From the NCBI GenBank assembly GCA_963170055.1, contig CAUJGJ010000397.1, positions 4,127,001 to 4,191,000 on the forward strand: a stretch of DNA of 64,000 bases, read 5' to 3'. This DNA is from Halisarca cf. caerulea. Its lineage: Eukaryota > Porifera > Demospongiae > Chondrillida > Halisarcidae. The notes below the pieces were generated by a model. That model had not been told where the DNA came from, searched no databases, and worked only from the letters and a program-made list of their open reading frames with translations. Of this stretch, positions 1 to 11,665 are shown piece after piece (position 1 is the stretch's first letter; every line of letters starts with the position of its first letter). The translations under genes were made by a program, and so were the position numbers.

Positions 1-61
1 AATTATCAGTATGGTATTGTGTATAGCCATTTATTCACAGCATGGGCTTTGGTGTAGTGAG

Positions 62-165
62 TACCGTATAGCGGGAAATGTTCACGGAGTAAAATTTTCG
101 CGAATTTCGCGATTTGGCTGGCGTTCGCGAAAATTTTGGTTCGTGAAATTGAGAAGCTTAAATAA
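62..165. mobile_element. Solo end of a TIR element (TACCRTATAGCGGGAAAT family)
   Basis: Begins TACCGTATAGCGGGAAAT and continues into CGCGAA-rich subterminal sequence. The same start occurs at 3365 and, inverted, at 4660-4677, where it bounds a complete element. No matching right end is seen, so this is a truncated or solo terminus. The inner limit is approximate. Confidence 0.55.
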
Positions 166-1520
166 TGATGTCATATCAGACTCTTGTTATCAATGACACA
201 TAATTAGCGCCTCGAGGTACCCACAGGCTCATTATAGTGTGTCACGCAAAATGGCTGCCGTTTCGAAGTGGCTAAAATATTAGCGCATTTTTAGCTCAAG
301 ACAAAGCATTTTCTTACTTTTTAAAATTGCTGTGTGTTTTATTGTTATTTATCGAAATACTGGTGTACGGTTTAAGCATATACTTTATGTTTCAGAAAGG
401 AAAATTAGCTTTGAAAAAGGTACACTTTTTGCAGTAAATGGCAAAGTCCGGACGTGTAGATGGTCTCTAAGAGCCACAAGATTGGTATCAAATGAAAGAG
501 TAGAGTTTACTTAATAAGTTATTCGTGAGCGGAAACATTATAACTCGAAATGAGATAATTATAAGGGAAAATGTAGTTTAGTGGCTTTAAAAATGTGAAA
601 ATTAGGCTTTAAAATGGCTATATAATCGGCGTACCTGGTTATATCTTCTCTGCTCACGCTATGAATGTACACAATAGTACTTTGAAACGTTCCATATCTT
701 CTTTCAATGATATAAGTATCATCTATACGTCCGGATCACACGGTCTTTACGAGCGAGGCTTCAAAGCAGCCATTTAATGGTGACGTCAGTAGCTATGAGC
801 AATTACGTCATCTGTATACTTGCTTTTGGTTCTCGCGCCGCATGGAGTCCTTCTGAAAATCCTCCAACATTCGATCGGATGCCATTCTAACTTCTATTGG
901 ACAGTTATAGTTTTCTCAGCTAAGGAAATCCGTTTATAAAGCTTCAGTTTTGATCGATTTACGATGGATTTGTAAAGCAAATCGGTGAGTTAAACCTCGA
1001 TCGTTTTTGTTTTGAAAGCCCCTTAGTTTATTGCTTTTGTGTACCTTCCGAATCTCCCCAAAATGTGCCGCACATGTTATTTCAATGTTGATAATTCTTT
1101 AGAATAAGCTTAATGTTTGTTCGCAAGTACAACATTCCCGTATATTGTGACTTTTTTTACGAATCTCGCATCTGCGAAGCTTACTTCTATGTATGTGACT
1201 TGAATTTCTTGCATTTTCACAAGGAAAAAGTTGTGTTTTTATTTTTTGGTTTGCGAAATACGTTTAATCTACCTAGCGCTATGTAATGACGCATTACCAC
1301 GTTTACAGATGAACAAAAGTGACGTACGCAAAAAATTGACAAATTCTTGACATTCCTGAACTTTGTCACCTAAAATCCCCATTCCCTGAGACCAACTATA
1401 ATGCCCCTGTGCCTGTCGCCGTCGGTTTCGTATTTCCTTTGTGTAGTGGATTTGAATGAATCATTGTTAGTGATCTTGGTAGATTTATCTTCAGATGTCC
1501 CTTGAAAAGCTAGTCGAGCC
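166..1520. other. Non-coding stretch, no gene recognised
   Basis: No ORF here resembles a known family and I see no RNA gene. The short ORFs in the first 520 bases lack recognisable domains. The right part (from about 1370) directly precedes the start codon of a pogo-type transposase and may include that element's 5' UTR and terminal repeat, but I could not identify a TIR. Confidence 0.4.
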
Positions 1521-1960
1521 ATGTCTCTCTTTAAGTATTTCAGACGCAGCGATCCCGCGGATCGTGCACTTCCGAAGCCGGACGGCCCTTTAGTGAGCCA
1601 AATGCCATCCTCCTCCATCGCTGCAGCTAACAAGGAGGTAAAGGCAGTGCTGGATTCATCGAAAGGAAGCACCAGCGGTGATCCCGAACAGTCATCTAAG
1701 CATGGCCATTATAACGTCTACTCGCCATCAGAAAGACTTCAAATAGGAACAAGCGATTCGAGTTTAAAAAACTCGTGGGCCGCCTATACGGCCCTGGAAA
1801 CTCGAATCGCTTGGAAATCGTCGTTATTGACTAAAATAATACTTCGAAGAACTCTTCTGGTCGAAAAGACTCTTCGCTGATAAAAGCAGGAGCAGACAAA
1901 TGAATTTCACCGAAATATAGCCAAAAGAATACGTACCGACTTCGCGTCCGCCATGTTGTT

Positions 1961-1999
<39 letters not shown>

Positions 2000-3298
2000 A
2001 CATCGTTACGGACGTTCCGGACACTTCCGGTGAAAGTAAAAACAATATAGGGCCGCCTTCCGGCGGCCCAAAAAGAGCAGCTGAACATGGTGTCACTGCA
2101 ACTATACGCTATTACTCCCGAAAATACCCAAAGCGTCCAGGACTGAAAGAAAGCAGCGTTCAAACATGGAAGAACAAGTACACCGCTGAAATAGCTCGTA
2201 AGCGGAGGGCAGGTGAAGTGACGGAAGTGACAGAATTATCTCAAAAGAAAAGGGGTCGCCCTCTCTTGCTTGGTTTTGAATTGGATCGCCGCATTCAATC
2301 CTATATCACAGCTCTCCATGAGAATGGTGCAGTTGTTAATTCTGCTATAACCATAGCATGTGCAGAATGCATAGTGAAAAGTCATGACAGTAATCTGCTA
2401 CAGGAGAATGGCGGCCACATCAGCTTGACCAAGTTCTGGGCCAAGAATCTCATGAAACGTATGGGGTTGGTGAAAAGAAAGGCCAGTACTACAGCAAAGG
2501 TATCTGCCAAAGATTTTGCCAAATTGAAAAATCAGTTCACCTTTGATGTTAGTTCTGTGATTGAGATGGAAGAGATTCCTCCAGAGCTTGTGATCAATTG
2601 GGACCAAACGGGAATCAACTATGTTCCGGTATCAAGTTGGACAATGGCTTTGGAGGGATCCAAGCGAGTGGAAATTGCTGGTGTTGATGATAAATGTCAA
2701 ATAACTACAGTTTTTGCAGGCACTATGTCCGGAGAATTCCTTCCTCCACATATAATTTACAAAGGGAAAACAGCAAAATGTGTGCCCTCCACAGAGTATC
2801 CACCATACTGGCATGTAACCTTTACCGAAAATCATTGGTAGAACGAAACAACAATGATTGCTTATTTGCAGAAGATTCTCTTTCCTTTTTTAGAAAGGAA
2901 ACGAGATGAACTCAGTGGCCACAGACTTTCCAGCCCTTGTCATCTTTGATCGTTTCAAAGCACAGTGTACTGCAACAATTCTGTCCATGCTCAGAGACAA
3001 CCATGTCAACATTGCCATTGTTCCACCATGTTGCATGGACCGGCTGCAGCCATTGGATATTAGCGTCAATAAAGCTGCCAAGGGATGCCTTCGTAAACAA
3101 TTCCAGCAATGGTATGCAGACAAAATCTGCAGCCAGCTAGAAGACAATGCCGAGAAAACATTTGAGGTTGATTTGCGAATGAGTATTGTCAAGCCATTGA
3201 GTATTAAATGGATGGTTGGTGTGTGCAACTACATGAAATCACAGCCAGACATTATCAGAAATGGATTTAAAGAGGCAGGATTATCAAGTTCATATTGA
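1521..3298 (+). pseudogene. pogo/Tigger-like transposase pseudogene, split by a hairpin element
   Basis: A DDE transposase of the Tc1/mariner superfamily, pogo/Tigger branch. The N-terminal block starts at ATG 1521 (MSLFKYFRR) and is followed by a helix-turn-helix region. The reading frame breaks at 1748 where a 328-bp hairpin element is inserted and resumes at 2076; across the gap the codons join cleanly. The catalytic core shows WDQTGI (first D), IFDRFKAQ (second D) and QPLDIS (third D), so all three acidic residues survive. Damage: a TAG at 2839-2841 and a frameshift near 2912. It ends at about 3298 with a stop. TIRs were not identified. Seen: motifs, breaks. Family placement is from the DDE spacing and flanking motifs. 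Confidence 0.8.
1748..2075 (-). mobile_element. Terminal-hairpin element, copy A, inserted in the transposase ORF
   Basis: One end reads ACAAGCGATTCGAGTTT with a near-palindrome around GGCCGCC; the other end is the hairpin GGGCCGCCTTCCGGCGGCCC. An internal (TA)n tract lies at 1963-1996. The host reading frame is restored exactly when these 328 bp are removed, and no target duplication longer than 1-2 bp is possible. Same architecture as copies at 11549, 41348 and 60098, though this copy is a divergent subfamily related to the repeat at 4960-5430. Confidence 0.75.
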
Positions 3299-3493
3299 CT
3301 ATAATCTTCTTTAAATGTGTGCATCATTTGATTTAGTTTATTATATTTTAGATCAGTCTCATAGTACCATATAGCGGGAAATTTTTGCAGGACAAAAACT
3401 TTCATGCATGACCATTTTTCACAAATTTCAATAGTCGAATGGTTGTGACAGTTACTTCTGAGATAACAAATGGATTAAAATAATGTGACATTG

Positions 3494-4111
3494 TCACACA
3501 GTCGGAAAAATACACAACACTTTCTTCTCAAAGCATTCTAGTAGATGCTTGCGCATTGCTTCCTGTTTGAAGATGCCTATGTCCACACCATGTACTAAAC
3601 TTGTAGCCACAGCAATTACAAAGAGCCCGCAGTCATCTGGTCCATCTTGCTTTTGCATTTTCATCATTGTAAGGGTGCATATGTCAGGCCCAAACAAATT
3701 GTGAATAACACTACGAGTATCATCATTCACTGCACTATATACTGAATCAAAGATGTGCATTTCATTCTCCACACAACCTACACTAGATACCACAATCCAG
3801 GGATCACCATGGCAATGCGTCACTTGGACACCTTCAACTATTTTCACCTGTTTCTTCTTTTGCTGCAAGGTGAGCCGAAGACCATCCATGCATGGAAATT
3901 GCAGCTTTAAGAGTTTCTGGGCAAAGTTAACATGACGATCATTCAATCTTCTTCTATTGTGCATCAAAGAGTCTCTGTCAGAATTAAGCATGTGACAACC
4001 ATGAAGTTCAAGCCAAATTCTATCACCAATGGGCTTTAACTGATCTGGTCCACTATCCTCGCATTCCAGGTCTAGTTCCATACTTACACTTTCTTCTTGA
4101 TCATTTGTCAA
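3494..4111 (-). pseudogene. Ulp1/C48-like cysteine protease domain
   Basis: Ulp1-family (C48) peptidases cleave SUMO-like modifiers; TE-borne versions occur in plants and animals. Visible here: a segment ending GDPWIVVSS where active enzymes have His-Trp, then FDSVYS (catalytic Asp), then QKQDGPDDCGLF (oxyanion Gln and catalytic Cys). The catalytic His position is occupied by Pro, so activity is doubtful. The frame opens upstream without an ATG (first triplet of the ORF is TTG), so it is probably the C-terminal part of a longer protein whose N-terminal part is the HIRAN-like segment at 4120-4487, now out of frame. Sits inside the TIR element on the strand opposite to the neighbouring pogo gene. 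Confidence 0.7.
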
Positions 4112-4119
4112 TGAATCTT

Positions 4120-4487
4120 TTATACACCAGCTGTCCAGACGGTGATAGCTGAAGTTATCAACTTTCGTACCTTCTCAAGATATCTGGCAGGACGACGAAA
4201 GGAGAGTCTGCACAGTATTTCCAGCCCACCTTGAGGCAGGTCTTCCGAGTACTGTCGGTGTCCAATAACCTCACACGAAATGGTCCCGTGATGATCGAGA
4301 AACAAAGAACACATGGCACTAATCTCTCGAGGAACGTGCCCGACTGTTTTGTTGCTTCGATCAATAACTCCAACGCAGTAGGGGTCGTGCGCATTATTCT
4401 CTTATTCTCTTCCCATATTTGCTTATAAATGTGATAACCTCGAATCTTTGACTGGATAATGAAAACCTCCTCTCGAATTTCAGCCAT
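4120..4487 (-). pseudogene. HIRAN-like domain fragment, frameshifted
   Basis: Two overlapping frames (4158-4487 and 4120-4314) together resemble the HIRAN-like module seen in many cnidarian and sponge proteins: an opening IRGYHIYK followed by a later GTISCEVIGHR and DLPQGGLEI block. The known HIRAN domain binds DNA 3' ends in HLTF/Rad5 helicases; its role in these TE-associated proteins is unknown. At least one frameshift separates the halves and another separates it from the Ulp1-like part, so the original product was probably HIRAN-like plus Ulp1-like in one chain. Assignment rests on remembered family patterns, not a search. Confidence 0.5.
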
Positions 4488-4959
4488 CGCTATCAGCAGT
4501 GATAGTTACATGTGGTTCACAGGGAGGTCACGTGATTGTTGGAAAATGGAGTTCATAAAGCGAAGGGCTTCACGAAATTCGCGAAAAGGGCCATTTGCGA
4601 AAATATTTTTCGTGGAATCCGCGAAAAATGGTCATTCGCGAAATTTTTGTCCCCCGAAAATTTCCCACTATACTGTATGTGGTATATATATATATAATTT
4701 GATGGACTGGCAGACTGGCAGATAGCACAGTGCACAGGTACACATTGTGCAAGCAGCAAGAGCTTAGGAAAACGTTTTGTAAAGAGCAGCAGAAGCACTT
4801 TTGTATGAGTCCATGAATATAGTTACTGTTCAACCATAGTACAGATCTGATTATGATGTCAGTAAGCATCATAGGATGACGCTGTATTTCCTCATCTCCA
4901 TTGCGCAAGAAAATTTCGCTCATTAGACACGAAGCCATTACCTTTCTTTGACCTTTTCT

Positions 4960-5335
4960 TGACTTTCATAGACTTCCGCGATAATGTAACATAAGATTCT
5001 TCGGTTTAGCTCTCCATCCGTGGACATTTTCATCCTAAATACTACGTCCAAGTTCTCTTTCGTATTAGAGGAGGCGTCAGAGGAGCTTTTGTCACTTTTC
5101 GAGTCCTTCCAAAGCTTTTTTGAACGAAGACAGCATCTTTAGACTTGTTTGCGTACCTCTACAAATTAAAGGCCCACGGAAATTCTTGGTGCAACTTGAA
5201 ACTTTGTAAATAACTCTCAAACAATCTCCTTATGGCTTGAAGATTCTTCGCTGACGAAAACAGGAGCAAAGACACAAAGTCCACTGAATTATTACAGCGA
5301 TATCGAATACCGCCTAGAAGTCCGCCATGTTGCTG

Positions 5336-5371
<36 letters not shown>

Positions 5372-5430
5372 CGTTACGGACGTTACAGACACTTCCGGTC
5401 AAAGTAAAAATAATATAGGGGCCACCGAAG
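4960..5430 (-). repeat. Divergent hairpin-type repeat with exon-like coding segment, copy 1
   Basis: The reverse complement matches 25900-26385: both carry a GTCCGTMA...CCGCCATGTTG segment, a conserved CAGCGAAGAA stretch and then a peptide-coding block (KSSSDAS followed by STDG). The right end (about 5425) shares CACTTCCGG...AATATAGGGGCC with the terminal-hairpin elements. Internal (TA)n at 5340-5366. The shared coding block between two otherwise diverged copies is notable; function unknown. Confidence 0.55.
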
Positions 5431-5443
5431 CAAAAATGAATTA

Positions 5444-7373
5444 CAGTTGAACCTCGTTAGTACAAACACGGTTATACCGAATTTCCTGTTAGTGAGAACA
5501 AATACCGAAAGTTTGGTTGGCTCGCGCACAAAGGCAGTACAATTCAGTTCTGATTGTACGAACACGGATATTGAGAATTTCCGGATTTTATGTACATATT
5601 TTGGCGCCTCTTGGTGACAAAATTCGTTGTGCTCAGTCCAATTCAGGTGTTTTGTTCGAGCTGTTAAAGATTCACATTTGAATGTGTCATGTCCACTTCA
5701 AAGAAGAACGCTTTGTCGCTGAAAGTTAAAGTGGAGATTCTGAAAGAAGTCGAGCAGGCAAAGACACACGGTGCGAAGACGGTTATTGCTACCAAGTACA
5801 AGATTCCGAAGTCCACGCTGTCTACCATTATCGAGAATAAGGACAAGATTTATGAAGCGTTTGAACAGTCTTTGTGTGTCCCGAGCAAGAAACGAATCAG
5901 AACAGCTGCTCATCAGGACATCGAAGAAGCATTAGTTTTGTGGCTGAAATTTGCATGCTCACGTCAGGTTCCTGTTTCGGGTCCTCTTCTCCAGACGAAA
6001 AGCGGAAGAGTTGGCTTCGGAGCTGGGGCATCCTGATTTCAAATGTAGTTCTGGGTGGCTCAGCCATTTCAAGGAGCGGCATGGCATTGTGTACAAGAAT
6101 GTTTGTGGAGAGAGCGCAGACATCAGCGAAGAAGGCGTACGGCAGTGGAAAGAGCAGCTCGGGTCACTTCTGAAGGATTATGATGCGAAGGATGTTTTCA
6201 ATGTAGATGAAACAGGTCTGTTCTTCAGGTTACTGCCTGAAAAAACGATGGCATTTAAAGGAGAAGTTTGCAGTGGTGGCAAAAAGAGCTAGGAAAGGGT
6301 CACTGTATTGGTGGGAGCCAATATGGACAGCAGTGAGAAGCTGAAGCTGTTGGTGATTGGCAAAAGTAAGAATCCCCGATGTTTTAAACACGTTAAGTCT
6401 TTACCTGTCCAATACGAAGCCAATAAAAAAGCATGGATGACTGGAGAAATGTTCACATCATGGTTGCGGAAGATGGATAGGGATTTCCAAAGGCAGAAGC
6501 GCAAAGTTCTGTTTTTTGTTGACAACTGCACTGCTCATCCTGATTTCAGTGGATTAAGTGCAATCAAACTCATCTTCCTGCCACCAAACACCACCTCAAA
6601 GCTTCAGCCTATGGATCAGGGTATCATCAAGAATCTAAAAGTTCACTACCGCAAGAACATGCTGCTGAGATATGTTGCAGCTGTCGATGGGAAACAGGAA
6701 TTCAGCATCAATCTTCTTGATGCAATCCACATGTTGAGCACTGCTTGGAAATCAGTACTGCCACAGACGGTTAGTAGATGTTTCAGTCATGCTGGGTTTG
6801 AGCATTCGGTGGAGCCAACAGATGAGGACGAATCAACAATGGAAGAAGACTTGGAATACATATGGGATCGATTCAATAATGATGAAGTAGCATTTGATGA
6901 TTTTGTTGGTGTTGATGATGATTTGGCAGTTAGTGCGGAGATGACTGATAAAGACATTGCAGCTACAGTACTTGAGAAGCACACCGAAATCCTTAATGAG
7001 TCTGATCATTCTGCTGACGAAGACATCTCTGATCAACCACCTCCAACTGCCTTTGAAGCACTTTCCGGACTTAGTGCAGTGAGACGCTATATTGAAGCAC
7101 ATAGCGAGAGCAACAGTAGTATTGCTAGTGCTTGTCATGACATTGAACAGTGCATTTTTGTTTGCATGCAGAACAAAGTTTATCAATCTAAGCTAACATC
7201 TTATTTCAACCCAGTTTGAAACTTGTTTCCATTTTTTCATCATTCATCTAAGCTAGTGGTTGTTCTCTATTGTAATTTATCATCAATATTAGTTGATTCT
7301 TTTATTGAGAAATTCTGATAAGAAGTACAAAAGCAGTTGGTCCCTTAAAGTTCTCACTAACGAGGTTCAACTG
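5444..7373 (+). mobile_element. Complete pogo/Tigger element with TIRs and TA target duplication
   Basis: Terminal inverted repeats CAGTTGAACCTCGTTAGT at both ends, flanked by TA dinucleotides (5442-5443 and 7374-7375), the hallmark of Tc1/mariner insertion. 1.93 kb containing a single transposase gene. Similar TIRs (CAGTGGAACCTCGTT) bound the Tigger at 51633-58655. Confidence 0.9.
5689..7219 (+). pseudogene. Tigger-type transposase, nearly intact
   Basis: Encodes, in order, a CENP-B/psq-type helix-turn-helix (SLKVKVEILKEVE...STLSTIIENK, first 60 residues), a second HTH with GWLSHFKERHGI, and a DDE core with NVDETGLFF, FFVDNCTAH and QPMDQGII, giving the D-D-D triad of pogo transposases. An acidic C-terminal tail follows, as is usual. 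Start chosen at ATG 5689. Two lesions: a frameshift at about 5990-6000 (between the frames starting 5689 and 5951) and a TAG at 6290-6292. Otherwise complete, so loss of function looks recent. Confidence 0.9.
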
Positions 7374-7375
7374 TA

Positions 7376-9176
7376 TCTATCTAATAATGATAATGGCATT
7401 GCACGTCTATTTAAACATCCTCAGAGTAGTTATCCCTTTCCTTCCCTTGGGGTGGTATGTGGCCTGTCTCTGACAGCCAATAAGGGTATGTGGGGGGTGG
7501 CGGTGCAGGATATGGCATCTGAGGTGTTTGCATAAACATTTGCATCATGTCCTTCAATGCTCCCATCATCATCGCTGTCATCTTTATTTTGTGTTCTCTG
7601 TCCTCTTTTCTTGCCTTTTCCTGCATTTCTGCCATGGCCTTTAAACTGTCATTCTGTATTTCCATTGCCTTTGTCTCCATATCTTCAGTCAAGTTGATGA
7701 CTTCATCACTTTTTACTTTCCTTTGTTTTCCTACATTGTATGAAAAGAAGGTTAAAAACATGATTTGTGCAATAATTATTCGTCATTTGCACCTTTGAAA
7801 CTATTCCCTTGCGTAGATCTTTTACGACTGCCATCCCCTGCAAGTCTTGCCTTGCCTGAAGACCATGAACAGACAAACACATTTGATGACATTCCATGCA
7901 GCATCAGACTGACTACACACTGTTAACATGCACTGACTTTTCAATGTTGTTGTGGTACCAAGCTTGTTATCGGCCTCAACCACAGTTGTACCATCTCCTG
8001 TATATAGAAATGGAATCTGAGGTGCATGGTAGGTGTTATAATGTTTTAAAGTAGTGATAGGTACATACCTTTGGTAGTTGAGCAGGATCCTGAATTGATA
8101 CATGCACTACCAGACTTGTCGCCTGAGTAAACAGCAAAAATTTGTTAAATTTGATGTAAGATAAGAATGAACTGTTGGTTTACTGGAGAAACACACCTTC
8201 AGAAGTTGAGCCAGACCCTGAATTGGTACCCTCACTGCCAGACTTGTCGCCTAGGTAGATAACAATAATTTTTTCATGTAAAATCAGATTTAACTGTGGA
8301 TGTAGTGTTGATGACAAGTAATACTAACCTATTGTGCTAATGTCTCCAGTATTTAATACATCATCATCCAGCTCAAACACTCGTGGTGTGTTCGACTGTG
8401 GCGCAGTTGTCTGGTGTTGGGTATTTGATATGCCATCAGTAGTGGGTCCAATGCTGGACCTACAAAATAGAACACATACTGTTGCCTCATCAAATTGTGC
8501 TTCATGACATTGCACTTACCATCCTCATCTTCTTCAGGAGTATGTGGACCTGCTCCACTATCAACAATGATTGGAGGGTCTGATGCAGCTCTTGTGCCCA
8601 ATATACCGTCCATTAAATCGAAAAACGGGAAGGTGTTGTGTTGTCTGTCCCGTTTCCACTCTTTCTGTTGGCATCCTTTACCTTCCTGTATTTGGCAATC
8701 AAATTTTTAATTTTCACTTTGCACTGATCGGCTGTCTTTCCTCCATAACCCATCGCTGATAGCTTCTGACTAATGTTTCTCCACAGTGCTGTCTTCTTCC
8801 CTCATTTCTTTAACTTCTTCTGCACTTGCTCGTCACTCCATATTTCAAGAAGGGCTTTGGTAGAATCATCACACCACTCACAGGTAGCCATTACACTGAA
8901 ATGCTAGACGATAAACAGAACTTTGCCAAAACAAGACGATGTGATCGTTTAACACATGAGAAACGATTTGCACCTGTCCTTCGAACATGTTAACCACCAT
9001 TTTATTATCACATGACTACATCCCTGTGGATCAAATCCGGGTCGAATCCACCTAAAAAGGTGGATTGGCTAAGCGGATTGGATTGGGATCGGATCGGGAG
9101 GAAACGATCAATATGAACGTGATTAATCCAGATTCGATCCGGATTGAGGGTCTAGTGTGAACACGGCTATACTGAA
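7376..9176 (-). mobile_element. PIF/Harbinger remnant: Myb gene and right terminus only
   Basis: The right end (about 9028-9176), read inverted, starts AGCCGTGTTCACACTAGACC and resembles Harbinger-type ends at 18332 and 13575 in this window. It contains the Myb/SANT accessory gene but no transposase. The left part ends where the pogo element 5444-7373 is inserted, and continuation to its left was not recognised. Confidence 0.6.
7411..8891 (-). pseudogene. Harbinger Myb/SANT-like DNA-binding accessory protein, multi-exon
   Basis: Starts at ATG 8891 with a trihelix Myb/SANT-like domain (ALLEIWSDEQVQ, then KTADQCKVKIKNL), the DNA-binding partner that Harbinger transposases need for nuclear import and TIR recognition. 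One in-frame stop lies in the Myb domain and a frameshift follows about residue 85. A GT donor after 8518 and later AG/GT pairs suggest at least five short downstream exons; two adjacent exons of about 54 nt (near 8197-8250 and 8077-8130) are duplicates encoding DKSGS-type repeats. The last exon (7411-about 7733) is a charged coiled coil (ETKAMEIQNDSLKAMAEM) ending in a Pro-rich tail. No transposase remains beside it. Confidence 0.7.
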
Positions 9177-9191
9177 GATAACGATGGGTGT

Positions 9192-9943
9192 ATGTCTAGT
9201 GAGTCACCTGAGGCTTCCACTGATGAATTTTGTGCTTTTGTTCACTCAAGAACAAGGCGAGGCAGACGAGGATGGTGTTCTGGAAGGATCAGGCAAACAG
9301 TTGGTCAACAGAGGATTCGATATGCATGTGCAAACAGAACCAGAGCAATCAGTACCTTGATTTTATCCCAAGTTGAGCAAAGAAGATCGATGAAAAAGGA
9401 CACAACCTTCATAGAGCCAATGGATTTTCAACCAGCTAGACAACTAGGACCACAGATTTCTCTTTGTAATAAGTCTCCTTCAGATGTCATTCGGCTTTTC
9501 CTTGATGATGTACTGCTTGGTCATCTGATTTCATCCACCAATGCATAAGCAGAGCTAAAGAAGCTCAGAAACTGGGTTCTTACCAGCAATTTATGTTGCA
9601 GAGAATTTCTAAGGAAGAGATGCTTTGATACATTGGTGTGCTACTATTATTAAGTGTGAATTCTGTCAGGAGCTACAGGCAAGTGTGGAGTCCTAAAAGT
9701 TCTCAGGTAAGGGATCATTATATTTGTGATGTATGATAAATTGTAATGTTACATAGTACATAGTGATATCAAGGTTGATTGTGAATGATCTGTGTTATCC
9801 ACTGATTTCCTTTCTGTATATACTATTAGGTGCTTATTCAACTGTGTGGTTTGATGAGCAGGCATCGTTTTGAAGTCATTAGCAGTTTTTAGCAGTTTTT
9901 TATATTGTTTTCATTTGGACTTCCAGTGTGTAATGCTCGTCCA

Positions 9944-10000
<57 letters not shown>

Positions 10001-11486
10001 ATGGATTTGAAGAAAAGTCTTATAATAGAAAATTTATATAATAGTAATAGAGAAGAATGAATTTATACAGGAATGAGTTATAGGAATTGTTTTCAAAACA
10101 ATTGTCCAGTTACAATATACAGTATGTTCTATGAATGTTCAGCTGTGCATTTACCCTTCAATGTTTTGCAAGTGATTTGAGTGTATGGGGCGGCAGCCCC
10201 CACGAGTTTTCAACTCAAATTACTTGTTTTCATGATTCACTCCCTGATGTAGAGCAAGAGAACAGTGACGATCCATTGAAGAAGATTAGAACTGTATACA
10301 ATAGGATCAAGCGGAAATGCCGAGATCTCTATCAGCCATTGAGGGAGTTGTCCATTGATGAACGGATGGTGAAGTCTAAAGCTCGAACGTCCTTTTGTCA
10401 GTACATTCGGAACAAGCCATCAAAATGGGGTTTCAAGTTTTGGGTACTGGCAAGACCCATGAGGGTATACTTTAGACTTCGACTTGTACTGTGGCAAGAA
10501 GAGAACTGCACTACTTTCAGGACACGGCCTGTCGTATGATGTTGTGATGGAGCTCCTAAAGCCGTTCCAAAACCAAGCATATATTGCCTTCTTTGCTAAC
10601 TTTTATATCAGTACGAAATTGGTCAGTGTCTTACTTGATGTTGGAATGTGTTCTACCGGGACTCTCCATCTCAATCGCTCTGGTGTACCAGATGCTGTCA
10701 AGAAGGTGGCAGCTGCTCTGAACAAGAGGCACGGGATACTATATCCGTGATTGCAGTAGTGTGTACTGTTGCTGGAAGGACAATGATTGTGTGACTGTTC
10801 TGTCCACTGCCTACCCTGGCCACACTAATTCCACAACAAAGCAACGTGGCAAAGATCAGTCTGGGCAGTTTGCGAACATCAACGTACCTCTCCCATCAGC
10901 CATAAAGCAGTACAATCGGTTCATGGGAGGTGTGGACCTTTCAGATCAACTGATTGGATACCATCCTGTTCTTCGCCAACAAAACGATACTGGAAGACTC
11001 TGATGTACCATCTGGTAGAGATTGCAGCCGCCAATGCATTTGTATTATACAAGTGGCAATGCATCACAGAAAACAAGAAGCCACCCACTGAGAGCAATTT
11101 TAGAGATGCTCTGGTTCTGGACATGGGTTAGGGTTAGGGGACATGAGTGATATGGATCAGACTCTGCGTACCCGGTTTCCTACTTTACACCTTGCCACTG
11201 CAGCATGGCCATTAGGAGCAGTACAATGAGGAGATGTGCAGTTTGCCACAATGCCAGAAGCCGTCGCCAATGTAATGACTGTCCCTTCTCTCCAGCTTTG
11301 TGTCAGAACGCAAAGAAAGACTGCCACACACTGTGGCATACACCACAATATGCTGTGCAACGGCCAGGTACTTTTCCTCTCAAAAGTGACAAAGGGAAGG
11401 ACACAGAATGGAGCGCATTCCAGCTCGTAGGAAATCAGGTAGACCTGCAGGAACCAAATAAAAGGAAGAAGCGTCTGTTCTCCTAA
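9192..11486 (+). pseudogene. piggyBac-like transposase pseudogene (PGBD type)
   Basis: Family order is clear over several frames: N-terminal GPQISL...LFLDDVLL near 9450-9540, an intron at 9707-9829 (GT...AG), MSRHRFEVI, then after an inserted hairpin element ELSIDERMV (first catalytic D), KWGFKFW, GLSYDVVMELL, then FFANFYIST where active enzymes have a DN pair, so the second Asp is replaced. Near 10900 is QYNRFMGGVDLSDQL (third Asp). The C-terminal cysteine-rich domain (CAVCHNARSRRQCNDC...LC...CH...WH) lies at 11205-11340. Several frameshifts and stops, including two TAGs near 11127. TTAA target duplications were not located. Inactive. Confidence 0.85.
9895..10228 (+). mobile_element. Terminal-hairpin element, copy C, in the piggyBac ORF
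   Basis: Shares TATATTGTTTTCATTTGGAC, a (TA)n tract (9944-9999), GATTTGAAGAAAAGTCTTAT and the 3' block GGCGGCAGCCCCCACGAGTT...TTACTTGTT with copies at 11549, 40598, 41348 and 60098. Its 5' hairpin is lost, replaced by an AGCAGTTTTT duplication. It interrupts the transposase reading frame between MSRHRFEVI and the first catalytic block. Confidence 0.85.
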
Positions 11487-11548
11487 CTGTCTATATATTT
11501 TCATCGTGTAGTGTTGTATTATTGTGACCAGTGTAGCTGTTGTGTTGT

Positions 11549-11615
11549 TTTTAGGGGCTGCCGCAGGCAGCCCCTATATTGTTTTCATTTGGACTTCCGG
11601 TGTGTAATGCTCGTC

Positions 11616-11665
<50 letters not shown>

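Larger units (their letters stand above)
3365..4677 (-). mobile_element. TIR element carrying HIRAN-like and Ulp1-like ORFs, no transposase
   Basis: Left end TACCATATAGCGGGAAAT and right end, inverted, TACAGTATAGTGGGAAAT form imperfect terminal inverted repeats, extended inward by shared CGCGAA/GACCATTTTTC blocks. About 1.3 kb, containing only the minus-strand HIRAN/Ulp1 pseudogene. No transposase is present, so the copy must be non-autonomous or deleted. A related terminus sits at 62-165. Confidence 0.7.

Noticed and set aside
1831..2163. Minus-strand ORFs overlapping (TA)n at 1963-1996
   Set aside because: Ile-Tyr runs from the TA tract and shadows of a mobile element.
11120..11150. Telomere-like GGTTAG repeats (GGGTTAGGGTTAGGGG)
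   Set aside because: Only about two and a half units inside the piggyBac pseudogene; too short to call an interstitial telomere, though it may mark a repaired break.
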